From contig NZ_WQCF01000005.1 in assembly GCF_013032455.1 (NCBI RefSeq), positions 186,001 through 250,000 on the forward strand: a DNA stretch of 64,000 nucleotides. The letters are read 5' to 3'. The translations under genes were made by a program, and so were the position numbers. The first letter of the stretch is position 1; every line of letters begins with the position of its first letter. The DNA comes from Ruegeria atlantica (lineage in GTDB: Bacteria; Pseudomonadota; Alphaproteobacteria; Rhodobacterales; Rhodobacteraceae). The notes beneath the pieces were generated by a model. The model did not search any database and had not been told where the DNA came from. It was given only the letters and a program-made list of their open reading frames with translations. Below, piece after piece: positions 43,623 to 52,654 of the stretch.

Positions 43623-44531
43623 CTATACTAAATGCCGAATTTTATTGAACATCCGGTCCATGTCCTTTCTTCCTTGAAGGACATAATTTCGCGATTTGGC
43701 GATAAAATCAGTATGATCTTGCTTTGCGAACTCGTTCACGCGCTTTTCAGTAAGGTCCTCACTATTCACCAACAGATATGAAGAAAGATCGATTCCCAGA
43801 TCAGAAAGCAACGCGCCTATCTTGTGTGTATTCGACTCGATGCATAGCATTGGTTTTCCAGCTGAGAGACCTAGACACAATGCATGAAAACGGCCTCCAA
43901 CGATGGCATCAGCGTTTGTGATCCTGTCCAAAGTCAACGGGTTAGGGGTCCCATTTGCCATTGCGTATGACGGCAAATCCATGCCAGCAGAAAGCGTTTT
44001 TAGCTTTGCGCTCACATCGTGCAATACGCTGTCTGTGAATATTAGATTCCCCTTAGGGCTTTGAACGCTTTCAATGTGTTTGTAGAGGCTTAGATCGGGG
44101 ACACATATGGCCTCTTTTGCACCATCGGCGGAGGCTAGCTTCATCGACGTGGATTCTCGGAACGCCGTGAGCTTAAAAAGCTGTAAATACTCCTTGGTTT
44201 TTGGGTTTGACTGCCAAACAGAATTGACCAAAACAACAGGTTTTCCGGCGTCAGCCGCAAGGGCGGCCTGTTCAAAAAGACCGATGCCTCGATCATGGTG
44301 CAGGCTCCCTTCACCGTTTAAGATAACGATGTCCGCACCACGAATACGCTTCTGGAATGTCGCCTTCTGCGGTTTTTTTTTGCTTTGTATCGTGCGAGAT
44401 ACATTGATCCCATGCCGGGTGCAAAGTTCGATTAGATTCCCCATTACGAAATGGCACCCCAAGTGATCACCATCGCGCCGAGTATCGTTTAGAATTACGG
44501 CTTTTGGCTTTCGAAACAGGTATTTCATCAC
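43623..44531 (-). CDS. Polysaccharide pyruvyl transferase family protein
   Basis: 302 aa. Features of the PS_pyruv_trans family: ILNDTRRDGDHLGCHFVMGNLIELC at the start, DIVILNGEGSLHHDRGIGL, KPVVLVNSVWQ, RITNADAIVGGRFHALCLGLSAGKPMLCIES with the conserved G-G-R-x-H, and a final HKIGALLSDLG. Adds pyruvate ketals to sugars of an exopolysaccharide or capsule, or acts as a related GT-B transferase. Cytosolic; co-directional with the DUF115-type gene. Confidence 0.85.
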   Translation of the reverse strand: MMKYLFRKPKAVILNDTRRDGDHLGCHFVMGNLIELCTRHGINVSRTIQSKKKPQKATFQKRIRGADIVILNGEGSLHHDRGIGLFEQAALAADAGKPVVLVNSVWQSNPKTKEYLQLFKLTAFRESTSMKLASADGAKEAICVPDLSLYKHIESVQSPKGNLIFTDSVLHDVSAKLKTLSAGMDLPSYAMANGTPNPLTLDRITNADAIVGGRFHALCLGLSAGKPMLCIESNTHKIGALLSDLGIDLSSYLLVNSEDLTEKRVNEFAKQDHTDFIAKSRNYVLQGRKDMDRMFNKIRHLV

Positions 44532-44595
44532 AGAAGTCCGATCGCTTTGCTTTGTCTAGTTGGCATCCGTATCTAGAAACCAGTTCGAAGCCTAA

Positions 44596-45174
44596 TCATG
44601 ATGTCTGCACCGGTCGTTCATAACCCAGAAAGTCAAAATCGCTTTGGTAATAGTCTATGATTCGACACCAGGCGCGATCGGAGCTTTCAAGCAGATCTTG
44701 GAAACTCTCTCCTTTGGTATGACGGATTCGAGGGAAATCACCGGCCTCTTTTCCAACGGCCTCCAGAACCTTGTTGAGATCTTTCTCATAGTTTTCATAT
44801 CGGCCAACAAAATCAGCCTCTTCCAAGCAGTTGTAAGGGTGAGTTTGAGGGATCGTATGGTGGCGCACGCTGATCTCAACATTGCCGCCTGCTCGGCCAT
44901 AAGGGATATTTTCATCCAGAACGATATCAAGAAACTTGTGAAAGCCTCCGTCAAATCGCCGTATATCCCTGAAATCGCGATAGGCCGACGCAAGTCGCTC
45001 AAGAGGGTGGCGCACAAAGGCGAACTTGTAATGTCTTTTCCAGTCGGCCGGGATCTCGCCGAAGATCGGGCCAGTATATTTGCGTTCCCAGAGTCCGACG
45101 CGGATAGTTGATCCTCCGGTTTTGGGAATGTGAATAAAAACCGCATCAGGATCGGATAGCAAAAAATTAGACAA
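44596..45174 (-). CDS. Sulfotransferase family 2 protein
   Basis: 192 aa. PAPS 5'-phosphosulfate loop FIHIPKTGGST (residues ~13-23) and 3'-phosphate site FAFVRHPLERLASAYRDF, then the Sulfotransfer_2 core with D-F-V-G-R-Y-E. Transfers sulfate from PAPS to a carbohydrate. Short for the family (usually ~230-300), but both PAPS motifs are intact. It follows the GT29-like gene by 18 bp. Suggests that the island makes a sulfated glycan, which fits a marine host. Confidence 0.85.
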   Translation of the reverse strand: MSNFLLSDPDAVFIHIPKTGGSTIRVGLWERKYTGPIFGEIPADWKRHYKFAFVRHPLERLASAYRDFRDIRRFDGGFHKFLDIVLDENIPYGRAGGNVEISVRHHTIPQTHPYNCLEEADFVGRYENYEKDLNKVLEAVGKEAGDFPRIRHTKGESFQDLLESSDRAWCRIIDYYQSDFDFLGYERPVQTS

Positions 45175-45192
45175 ATCCTCAATTCTCCGTTT

Positions 45193-45780
45193 TCAGTTTT
45201 GATCGGATATAGCGGCCTGTTCCCAGTCGCAATTCAATTTCCAGCCCAGCCTCGCCGCTGTGTCACGAACATAGTTTTCCTCACCCTGGAAGTCATGCGG
45301 TCCGAAGTGTTGCTTGGCTGAGTAGTTGGTCAGCGTCCGTTTGAAATCAAACCCAAAGATCGAAACGTGTCGTGGATTTAAGCACGAAATCAAATCTACC
45401 GTCATCGCGCCCACGCTTGGTCTTGCGGTCAACCTTTGGTGCAAGTGCTCCCATCTTTCTAAGGGATAAAAGCTCATACCATCCAACTTGGTCTGAGCGC
45501 TTTGCTCGCGAAGTTTCGGCGACATCCATATCAAGCGACGGGCATCGAACTCAAGATAAACATCTTCGATAATCCGGGGCGTACTGAATGCCAGAATGTC
45601 AGTTCTCGTTCCCTGCGAAATAAAGGACTTGGGAACACCGCGATTCATCCTAACGACAATATCGCAACTATCGATGGCGTGCCCGTGCCGCATGGATAAC
45701 AGTGAGGCCGCATTGCCCACGATGGCGACAGAGCGCAGGCTCCAGTCCGCGAATTGACTTAGGTCGGCAGTAATATCCAA
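45193..45780 (-). CDS. GT29-like (sialyltransferase-fold) glycosyltransferase
   Basis: 195 aa. All four motifs of GT29 are visible: sialylmotif L (SVAIVGNAASLL ... IDSCDIVVRMNRG ... GTRTDILAF), motif S (PSVGAMTVDLISCLNPRHVSIFGFDF), motif III (KQHFGP) and motif VS as H-x4-E (HDFQGE). No membrane anchor or signal peptide, unlike the eukaryotic Golgi enzymes. No CMP-sialic acid synthesis genes are in the window, so the donor may be sialic acid or another CMP-ulosonic acid made elsewhere. Same strand as the sulfotransferase and probably in one transcript. Confidence 0.78.
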   Translation of the reverse strand: MDITADLSQFADWSLRSVAIVGNAASLLSMRHGHAIDSCDIVVRMNRGVPKSFISQGTRTDILAFSTPRIIEDVYLEFDARRLIWMSPKLREQSAQTKLDGMSFYPLERWEHLHQRLTARPSVGAMTVDLISCLNPRHVSIFGFDFKRTLTNYSAKQHFGPHDFQGEENYVRDTAARLGWKLNCDWEQAAISDQN

Positions 45781-46017
45781 GATTCGATTTCCTCACCTTC
45801 GATACTGTGACTGAGGTATGGAACTGTCGCTAAAGCTGGTTTCGTGACAAATGTCTAGGGGCTAATCGCGCACCGTTTGCAATCTAGCGGAGCAGATGGC
45901 CATCCAAGTATTCTGGGGTTTGTCCCAGTTTTCTACGACTTTCCAGCCTAGACAGGCTGCAGAATATTTGATTGGTAGGATGTGAAATGGTCGCAGAATG
46001 CCAGAAGTCACTGCTAA

Positions 46018-46821
46018 CTACTTGAATAAAAAATGAAACTTGACCTTTTCCCATAATTTTCTTGCGGACCCCAGTTTCTGTGTCTCTGCCACCCATTCTT
46101 CTGGGAAACGCTTGCGACAACAGGCTTGTATATATGAGCGGACGGAATCGGCGGCGTATTTCTGAACCTCTGCACTCTGACTATCGGCAAAAAGTAGTGC
46201 GGCACCAGGGCGGCTTCCTTTGAGCAGACCATCAATCAATTCTCGCGGATCCTTGTCCTGCGCTGCATTTTGATGAGGAACCTCACCTGAAAAATCCAAC
46301 CCTATAAAGCTCACGAGCTTGCTTCTGGCTTCTTGATCATTCCAGCAGATTTCAATGAAGTTTTCGGAACCTGAAAAATACTCTCGCACTTCCTCGATAT
46401 GGCGCAGGTAAAACTCCTTTAACTCTGCCGCGTTCTGCGCTGGCAGATAGCCGTTAAGCGACATAAGTTGATTGTCTTTAGGGCCTTGCCGAAGATTGTG
46501 CGTATTTAAAGACTTCCACCAAGTATCAGGGTTTTCCCTCTTGGTCAGCACAAATTTGGCATCTGGATATTTTTCATGCATCACCCGATAAAGGAACGGC
46601 CACGGGTAATCATCAAAGCTATCGAACATCTCGGAAATCCTGAAAAGGGTTTCGAGGTCTTGAACCTTGAAAGCGGCAAGTCCTATGTGAACCGGGCCTT
46701 CCGAATGCTTGTAGCCACATTGACGCATGATTTCGCCAAACGTTGAAGTGCCCGTTTTGCCGAGACCTATACAAAACACCTTCGTCTTGGGCTCGCATCC
46801 CGGCTGGCTAATGGTTTGCAT
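46018..46821 (-). CDS. Sulfotransferase (P-loop, family 3-like)
   Basis: 267 aa from the ATG at 46821 (MQTISQPGCEPKTKVFCIGLGKTGTSTFGEIM); an in-frame ATG at 46863 is an alternative. PAPS loop GLGKTGTS, then the pattern DAKFVLTKRENPDTWWKSL (3'-phosphate site) and the typical late HIEEVREYFSG ... CWNDQEARSKLVSFIGLDF. The family includes sulfotransferases of nodulation factors and surface sugars. Separated from the GT29-like gene by ~240 bp without clear coding content. Confidence 0.82.
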   Translation of the reverse strand: MQTISQPGCEPKTKVFCIGLGKTGTSTFGEIMRQCGYKHSEGPVHIGLAAFKVQDLETLFRISEMFDSFDDYPWPFLYRVMHEKYPDAKFVLTKRENPDTWWKSLNTHNLRQGPKDNQLMSLNGYLPAQNAAELKEFYLRHIEEVREYFSGSENFIEICWNDQEARSKLVSFIGLDFSGEVPHQNAAQDKDPRELIDGLLKGSRPGAALLFADSQSAEVQKYAADSVRSYIQACCRKRFPEEWVAETQKLGSARKLWEKVKFHFLFK

Positions 46822-46863
46822 TCTCTTCTCATCTGTTCGCATCGGTGTTCGGTTAGTGTACAC

Positions 46864-47344
46864 GTTAGACGCATCCCGGCTGGTGTACTAGTCCATCTCC
46901 TTCTTGCAGTCTATCCGGTTTTTACAAGACAATTGGGTTGGTCCTCGTACCTCTTTCTATGCTTAGGACTGTTTTGTTTGAGCTCTTGCAGTCCCTGCTT
47001 TCACGACCCCTAAGTATTTTGTGCTGCAGGTGGCGAGAAAGATGATCTTACATCCTGACTTGCGTGCATTTAGGGTCAATCGCCAATGATCCTTCCCGAT
47101 TGAGATGCTGTTGTGGCTTTGGACTCCCACTCCGTCATGGCTACAAACATGAGGTACTGCATCGAGGGTCTTCTCGATGCCGGATCATATGGCCTTGCGT
47201 CCAACAAAAAGATTTTTTAGTAGCGCGAAGATGGAATTCTCGACCTTTGCCCTATCATACAAAGATGTTCTGGCATCCTCGAGCGCATATCGATAAAGCT
47301 ACCAACAAAATTTAGTTAAAACTGCATCGATCAGAAAACACAAG
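46864..47344. other. Divergent intergenic stretch of the glycan island
   Basis: About 480 bp between the sulfotransferase and GT4 genes, transcribed away from each other, so promoters for both must lie here. Short open frames (46816-47013 and 47064-47315 on the plus strand) have high Cys and no recognisable motif. Nothing else seen. Confidence 0.45.
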
Positions 47345-48544
47345 ATGAGCTCATTAAAGCTACCGGCGAACTACATTGCGCTTGACGACTTCGGGGGATT
47401 GCAAACCCTTTATGCTGGCTTTGCCGAAGCAGTCACCGCGAAGGGATATCAAGTTTTTACCGTCAACAGAGCGAATTCACTTCCGCTTCAGCATTTTTCT
47501 GCGACGCTGGAGCAAATTGGCGGGTCGGTGCAGTCGCCTCAAACTTATCGGGTCGCGAATGTGTTGCCGGGAACACGGCGCCTGGTGCAGCACACTCTTT
47601 TGAACTGGCGATTTGGCAGCTCGAATCTGGATCATGTGTTGTGCTGGAACGCCCCACCCGATTCGTACATGAAGTCAAAGCGGCGAAAATTCGCTTTCTA
47701 TGATCATGGCTTCTCTTCAATCAGGAAAGTGAACAACTGGCGACAACAGCAACTGGCTCGGATGAATGGGATCATTAGCGTCTCCGAGTCCAATAAACGC
47801 TTACTTAAGGATTTATGGCATTATGAGGGCAAAGTTCATGTTGTTCGAAACCCGCTGCGTCAGGAAATCGCCAAGCAAAGTTTGAAAAAAAAGAGGAATC
47901 CGGAAGACAATTTTAGAATCTCTTGCGCGTCGCGTTTGGTTTCTTTCAAAGGAATTGTAAGTGTTATACACGCAACTGCTCTGCTTGTGCACCGAGGTTA
48001 CCCGGTAACACTTACAATCGCTGGAGAAGGACCCGAGGCGCGCATTTTGGAAGATACCGCACGGCAACTTCTTCCAATCGACAAAGTGGCGTTTCCCGGT
48101 CTAGTAAAAGATATGTGCTCGTTTTTCGAAGAAACTGACATCTTCGTCGCACCATCGCTCCGTGAACCATTCGGGCTTTCTCCGCTGGAAGCACTGGCTT
48201 CAGGTGTCCCAACAGTTCTATCGAACATCGATGGTCATCCAGAAACTCTACCGTTCGTCGGAGCTGCGACACTAGTTGAGCCGGAATTGTCACTAACAGA
48301 GTACGCCCAATTGGGTTCAACAAACACAAAGCTGCCAGAATACGTTTACTTTCCTTCTCTGCAGATGATTGCCGAGCCAAAGGCGCTTGCGCCCGATACG
48401 CTAGCCGATGCCCTGTCTCAGGTAATCAATTCATACACTGAACACGCTAACACGGCCTTCGCCGCAGCGGAGCAGGTGCGCCGAAAATTTAGTATTGAAA
48501 AATACACTGATGAACTCCTGGAAGTTCTTGGAGAAGTTTTTTGA
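47345..48544 (+). CDS. Glycosyltransferase family 4 protein
   Basis: 399 aa GT-B enzyme. N-terminal acceptor domain begins LPANYIALDDFGGLQTLYAGFAEAV. The donor domain carries ISCASRLVSFKGIVSVIHAT, VTLTIAGEGPEARILED and the E-x7-E motif EPFGLSPLEALASGVPTVLSN. Transfers a sugar from a nucleotide sugar during surface polysaccharide assembly. The stop overlaps the start of the next gene by 4 bp (TTGA). Confidence 0.9.
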   Translation: MSSLKLPANYIALDDFGGLQTLYAGFAEAVTAKGYQVFTVNRANSLPLQHFSATLEQIGGSVQSPQTYRVANVLPGTRRLVQHTLLNWRFGSSNLDHVLCWNAPPDSYMKSKRRKFAFYDHGFSSIRKVNNWRQQQLARMNGIISVSESNKRLLKDLWHYEGKVHVVRNPLRQEIAKQSLKKKRNPEDNFRISCASRLVSFKGIVSVIHATALLVHRGYPVTLTIAGEGPEARILEDTARQLLPIDKVAFPGLVKDMCSFFEETDIFVAPSLREPFGLSPLEALASGVPTVLSNIDGHPETLPFVGAATLVEPELSLTEYAQLGSTNTKLPEYVYFPSLQMIAEPKALAPDTLADALSQVINSYTEHANTAFAAAEQVRRKFSIEKYTDELLEVLGEVF

Positions 48545-49713
48545 ATCTCGTATCTAGACGCCGCAGCGTATATGTTAGGGCGATCAGTAAGCTTTGCAAA
48601 ATGTCGCCAACCTGTCTCAAGTTCTTTCGAGATGTATTTTGGAATAAGCAGCGCGTTTTTGTCGTAGGTGGGCACGGGGGTACAGCCTTTGATGATAACG
48701 GCCGAGCTGTTGCTCTTCATCTTGCTCATGACAATGGGAACTTGGTTTACTGGATCTTCAAATCAGGCGAACTCGCAGGACTGGATCATGGCAATATCCG
48801 ACCGCTCGAACGCGGAACTTTAAAAGCGCAGATTGCGCTCGAATTGTGTCATGCCTGTTTGTATTCACATGGATGGACAGACGTCACTAGTGATCGCCAC
48901 CGATCAAGGTCGTGGCGAATTGACGTTTTTCTAAGCCATGGAGTCTATGGTTTAAAACGTGCGGCGCGTTACATCGATTGTCCGCCTAATACGCCATTCG
49001 ATGTGACGATTTGCAGTTCGGACTGGGAACGTAAGGTTAGAGCGCGGCTGTTTGGTGTGGCTGAACACAAAGTCCTGCCTGTGGGCCTTCCGAAACATGA
49101 TACCTACTTGGAAGCGCAGAAAAACGGTCGGGACACCATCACGCATCGGGTAGTTTATATGCCGACTTGGCGAGATTGGTTGCAGGCCAAACCGACCCAG
49201 CGAGCCACCGATAATCATATTGCCGGCCTTTCCGGCCTCATAACTTCTATGCCGAAGAAAGATTCTAGTGGTCGTGAATTCGCACTTACGCTTGTAATCC
49301 ATAAAAACATAAAATCTTCCCTATCGAGCTTCGCTGCAGCATTCTCAGAGGATCGTGTCCGTGTTGTTCAAAGCGACGAAGTCGATTTGCAAGAGCTGCT
49401 GGTTTCTTCCGAAACGCTTATAACAGACTACTCATCAGTATTTTGGGATTTCTCACTTACCGGGCGAAAAGCAGCCAGATACATCTTCGATAAGGAAGTT
49501 TATGAATGGATTACCGGCGAATATCCGGAAGCTTCTGAGCTCACGGCGCCGATTACGTTCTTTGACCCATTGCAGATTTGGAACTTCCTACGAGACGATA
49601 ACAATTCGGACCTGTCAAAACGTATGGCACAGGAATGGGCAATCTACTCGCGCGGAGACGCTTGCTCCCAGATTGAGATGTACCTGTTGGAAAACCTGGA
49701 GACATTTCGTTGA
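48541..49713 (+). CDS. CDP-glycerol glycerophosphotransferase-like protein (TagB/TagF type)
   Basis: 390 aa from a TTG overlapping the previous stop; an ATG at 48601 is an alternative start. Glyphos_transf features: DVFLSHGVYGLKRAARY, FDVTICSSDWERKVRA, VGLPKHD, VVYMPTWRDW, TLVIHKNIKSSL, VDLQELLVSSETLITDYSSVFWDF and a late FDKEVYEWITGEYPEA. Family members polymerise or attach glycerol- or ribitol-phosphate in teichoic-acid-like polymers and capsules. Together with the GT4 gene this points to a phosphate-containing surface polymer. Confidence 0.86.
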   Translation: MNLVSRRRSVYVRAISKLCKMSPTCLKFFRDVFWNKQRVFVVGGHGGTAFDDNGRAVALHLAHDNGNLVYWIFKSGELAGLDHGNIRPLERGTLKAQIALELCHACLYSHGWTDVTSDRHRSRSWRIDVFLSHGVYGLKRAARYIDCPPNTPFDVTICSSDWERKVRARLFGVAEHKVLPVGLPKHDTYLEAQKNGRDTITHRVVYMPTWRDWLQAKPTQRATDNHIAGLSGLITSMPKKDSSGREFALTLVIHKNIKSSLSSFAAAFSEDRVRVVQSDEVDLQELLVSSETLITDYSSVFWDFSLTGRKAARYIFDKEVYEWITGEYPEASELTAPITFFDPLQIWNFLRDDNNSDLSKRMAQEWAIYSRGDACSQIEMYLLENLETFR

Positions 49714-49740
49714 TCCACGCCAGTTCTTATAGCCGCGCAC

Positions 49741-49960
49741 GGCTTTGTTGCACAAATCGCGGCGTAAGCACACTTCCCCTATTTATCCTACAGGCTCGGT
49801 GACGGGTATGCCAAGAGCGGTGTAGCGGTTGAGAACAGCGATGCGAACCTAGAGCTCAGCGACCTGCCGTTCGAAGTCGCGGACCATGAGGCCTTGGCCA
49901 AGGAGTTAGACGCAGTTCATCTTTGCCTCTGCGCGTCTTACGCTTGATGCCCCTGACCAA
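49741..49960 (-). pseudogene. IS5-family remnant: terminal repeat and transposase C-terminus
   Basis: Plus-strand GGCTTTGTTGCACAAATC at 49741 is an IS5-type end. The reverse strand then reads GIKRKTRR in one frame, and in another EAKMNCV-stop-LLGQGLMVRDFERQVAEL-stop-VRIAVLNRYTALGIPVTEPV-stop, the C-terminus of an IS5-family transposase with two nonsense codons (Lys to TAA, Gln to TAG). Its N-terminal counterpart fragment lies on the left of the island at 42167-42433. Confidence 0.7.
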
Positions 49961-49989
49961 CTTGTTAGCGGCGTCATTCGACGTTCCGG

Positions 49990-50525
49990 ATTTCTTGTTA
50001 ATCTTCGTTCCATATAGGCTTCGATGAACCAGAAATCCTCCGCTGCTCATCAGACATTCGCGGCTGTGTTCGTTGAGGGTGATAAACGTGCGAAACACCT
50101 TTCCATCATCTGTGCGACAATGAACGAGGTCATAGCTTCAGACTGGTTACGTCGCTCGGGGCGCAACCGGACGCCTGACCCATCATTCAGCCAGAGCCGC
50201 CCCTTCTTCGGTTGCTTCATTGGCACTTTCAGCCCCTTACGACGCCACAGACGTTCCACAAGCTTGTCGTTGATTGGCCCGCCCGCATCTCTCAGCAATG
50301 CCGCGATCCGGCGGTAAACTTATCGGCCATACTGACGAGCCAGTTCGATCATGTCCGCGACTAATCCGCCTTTGTCAGCTCGGCCCCTCGATGGCTTGCG
50401 TTGCGTGGATCGATGCTGCCTCAGCACCCGACAAGCACCTCAACCTGCCGCAATGTCGGGACAATTTCTTCGGGTTTGCGTCGCTTGTTTCCTATCGTGA
50501 ACCCTCGTTCTCCTAAACATAACGG
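49990..50525 (-). pseudogene. IS3-family (orfA/orfB) remnant
   Basis: Reverse strand: KRRKPEEIVPTLRQVEVLVG is the start of an IS3-type orfA; then LRQHRSTQRKPSRGRADKGG, DMIELARQYGR, VYRRIAALLRDAGGPINDKLVERLWRRKGLKVPMKQPKKGRLWLNDGSGVRLRPER and FRTFITLNEHSRECL follow orfB in broken frames with several stops. The catalytic C-terminal half is missing. Marks the right border zone of the glycan island. Confidence 0.78.
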
Positions 50526-50662
50526 CGGACCACTTTAGTGTGGGAGAATCAGGACCACGTTGTCTTTCAAAAGAATCGGAGGAAAGCTGCCTTTCGCTGC
50601 GACTGCAAAACACTTGTTTTGAATTGGAGCCAAATACCTTTAGATTTTATGCTTCTTTGCTA

Positions 50663-51532
50663 TCAAAAGCGATAGAAGCGTTTTGATGTGCCATGGAACA
50701 CGTCTTCTTGGTTTGAGCTCGGGATGAGTTTCTGGTGCCGGGAAACAACCTCGTTGTAAGTTGAAGTGAGGCTATCGACCGGGAAATTCGATCCGAACAT
50801 GCAGCGATCGGCGCCAAACTGGGACAAGCAAGTCGAAACAACAGGCGCGACGCTATCAACGCTCCAGTTGTGGTCGAACATTCCGAGGCCGGAGAGTTTG
50901 CAATAAACTTGCGGCAGGCTCGACAATGCTGTCAGTTCATCCGCCCACCTTTGCAAACCTTGTGGTGACCTGTCGTGTGGTGAACCTGCGTGACACAGGG
51001 CAATCCGGGTTTCCGGGGATTGCGCAAGAACATCTGCAGCTTGATCCATTAGTTCGGGCAGGAGTTGAAGGTCAAAGGAAAGGCCGCGAGTGCCCAATTG
51101 CTTTAGACCAGCCAAAAACGCTGGGTCTTTAAGCAACGCGTTTGTGCCAGTTGACGCATCTTCACCCGGAGCACGTCCAATGATCTGACGAACGCCGCGC
51201 ACAGAAGGCAGGGTTTGAAGACGGTCGAGTTGCTTGCTCAGATCATCAGCAGTCAGATCGCAGAAAGCCACTTGTACCAACGGCCAGTCAGAAAACTGGT
51301 CAGCAATGGTTTGCACCCATTGAGCTTCGGCCCAGTGGTCAGCCGCACCGACCTGAATGTGTACCGAAGCGCCGAAGCCCATGGCCTCGGCATCAGCGCG
51401 AAATTCCGGCAGCAAATAGTCCCGCTGAATTGAAGCCGGGTCGCCAAAAAAACGAACGATACCTTTCTCCATGAGCCATGGATAGGTCACTGCCGAGAGG
51501 TCCCATAGGTGGTGATGCGCATCGATCTTCAT
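50663..51532 (-). CDS. Amidohydrolase/lactonase of the COG3618 family
   Basis: 289 aa TIM-barrel metal hydrolase. Metal-binding N-terminus MKIDAHHHLWDL (D-x-H-H-H), later LCHAGSP, VYCKLSGLGMFD and DRCMFGSNFPVDS near the end, with the catalytic Asp/Asn region. Relatives include L-fuconolactonase, rhamnonolactonase and 2-pyrone-4,6-dicarboxylate hydrolase, so opening of a lactone or pyrone is likely. Overlaps the SnoaL gene before it by 4 bp. Cytosolic; last gene of the leftward arm of the LacI-type regulon. Confidence 0.87.
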   Translation of the reverse strand: MKIDAHHHLWDLSAVTYPWLMEKGIVRFFGDPASIQRDYLLPEFRADAEAMGFGASVHIQVGAADHWAEAQWVQTIADQFSDWPLVQVAFCDLTADDLSKQLDRLQTLPSVRGVRQIIGRAPGEDASTGTNALLKDPAFLAGLKQLGTRGLSFDLQLLPELMDQAADVLAQSPETRIALCHAGSPHDRSPQGLQRWADELTALSSLPQVYCKLSGLGMFDHNWSVDSVAPVVSTCLSQFGADRCMFGSNFPVDSLTSTYNEVVSRHQKLIPSSNQEDVFHGTSKRFYRF

Positions 51533-52542
51533 GGTGTTTCGATCCCTGTGGTGCGGGCCAGAATATCAACACCTTGCCCATTCCAGAAATGGAGAAGGTC
51601 GATAAAGATCCAGTTTTCGGCCAGTTTGTCACCAGCGCGGCGATAGATGTCGATCACCCTAAACTCTCCGGGTTTATCAGTGGCAGGCATACCCATAAAC
51701 CCTCCCGTCGGAGTGGCCGTGAAGTTGGGCCAGCCAAAGAAGCCGCCATAATGCCCTTCGGCCAGTCGGCAGACATGTTTGGTTTTTGATCGATCTTTGA
51801 AACCTGCACGGAACGGTCCAGAGTGTTGCTTGGCATAGCGTTCTATCGTGTAAGTAGCGCCGATCCCCTCAGGGCCCCACCAGATCATGTCCTGGTGCCA
51901 GGTCCGGGCCAATTCATCCTCGAGCGACACTCCACTATCCCATTGGCCAAGATCCGTGATCATCGCATTGATGACCGCCAGCGTCTTCTCGCCTTCTTCA
52001 ACGGGTTGTTCGTTCAACAGCAGGCCGTCATGGGGCATTGGTCCGGGTTGCACCAAATGTGCTGCCGTTTGTGGGGGAAACGGATTCTGTCCTGCTTGCA
52101 CCATCAGGTGAGGTATGTCGAAGTACATTGCTGTTTCGACAATCCTGCCATTGGAAACTTTGTGGAACACGCAATATCGCAGGAATGCCAATTTACCAGT
52201 TGGGCGAATACCCAACCAAGGTCGGTCGAACAGGCCCATCAAGTGCCCCATGGACACGACCCAAACGTCAGCCTGGTCTCCCAGTGAGTTTTGCCCCGCG
52301 AACAATATATCCACACGGTTTTGCATGTGGGTAAGGCTGCTTTTCAGCGGCTTCCAGAATTGCCGGGCAACCTGCTCGGCACTGTTGATTTCGTGGAATG
52401 GATGAAAGCCGCGCCACTTCAGGTCCGGAGCGCAGAATTGGCTCATGACTGTGGGGGATTCGTGCTCTGTCGCGGACACCAGGGCGGTGTGAAACGCAGA
52501 GACCAGTTTTTTTTCTGTCTGAAAGTTCACAGTGTTTACCAT
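51529..52542 (-). CDS. Two-domain SnoaL-like (ester cyclase-type) protein
   Basis: 337 aa from the ATG at 52542 (MVNTVNFQTEKKLVSAFHTAL); a longer frame to 52617 would run across the operator. Two SnoaL/NTF2-like domains: residues ~10-165 with LGIRPTGKLAFLRYCVFHKVSNGRI and DIPHLMVQAGQNPFPP, and ~190-330 with MGMPATDKPGEFRVIDIYRR and IFIDLLHFWNGQGVDIL. Homologous along its length to the protein at 59271-60323, so a duplication within the regulon. SnoaL folds catalyse aldol-type cyclisation, isomerisation or hydration. First gene leftward of the divergent promoter; coupled to the amidohydrolase. Confidence 0.8.
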   Translation of the reverse strand: MVNTVNFQTEKKLVSAFHTALVSATEHESPTVMSQFCAPDLKWRGFHPFHEINSAEQVARQFWKPLKSSLTHMQNRVDILFAGQNSLGDQADVWVVSMGHLMGLFDRPWLGIRPTGKLAFLRYCVFHKVSNGRIVETAMYFDIPHLMVQAGQNPFPPQTAAHLVQPGPMPHDGLLLNEQPVEEGEKTLAVINAMITDLGQWDSGVSLEDELARTWHQDMIWWGPEGIGATYTIERYAKQHSGPFRAGFKDRSKTKHVCRLAEGHYGGFFGWPNFTATPTGGFMGMPATDKPGEFRVIDIYRRAGDKLAENWIFIDLLHFWNGQGVDILARTTGIETP

Positions 52543-52599
52543 TGTAATCAGGGTTTTACGAGAGGCACGAGGCCGGTGTGAGTCGGAAGTCAGCGGTAG

Positions 52600-52619
52600 T
52601 TTTGCATACGTATGCAAAA
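52600..52619. promoter_or_regulatory. LacI-type operator O1 (perfect 20-bp palindrome)
   Basis: TTTTGCATACGTATGCAAAA is a perfect palindrome with a central CG, the usual form of LacI/GalR operators. It lies in the divergent region between the SnoaL gene (start 52542) and the ABC ATPase gene (start 52695). The regulator is probably the LacI protein encoded at 61087-62130. Confidence 0.85.
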
Positions 52620-52624
52620 AAGTC

Positions 52625-52654
52625 TTGCCTGATTTGGTATATGCGAATTACAGT
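52625..52654 (+). promoter_or_regulatory. Candidate promoter of the ABC-transporter operon
   Basis: TTGCCT at 52625-52630 and TACAGT at 52649-52654, 18 bp apart, resemble -35 and -10 boxes and lie exactly between the two operators, so a bound repressor pair would cover it. Weak -10 match. Confidence 0.35.
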
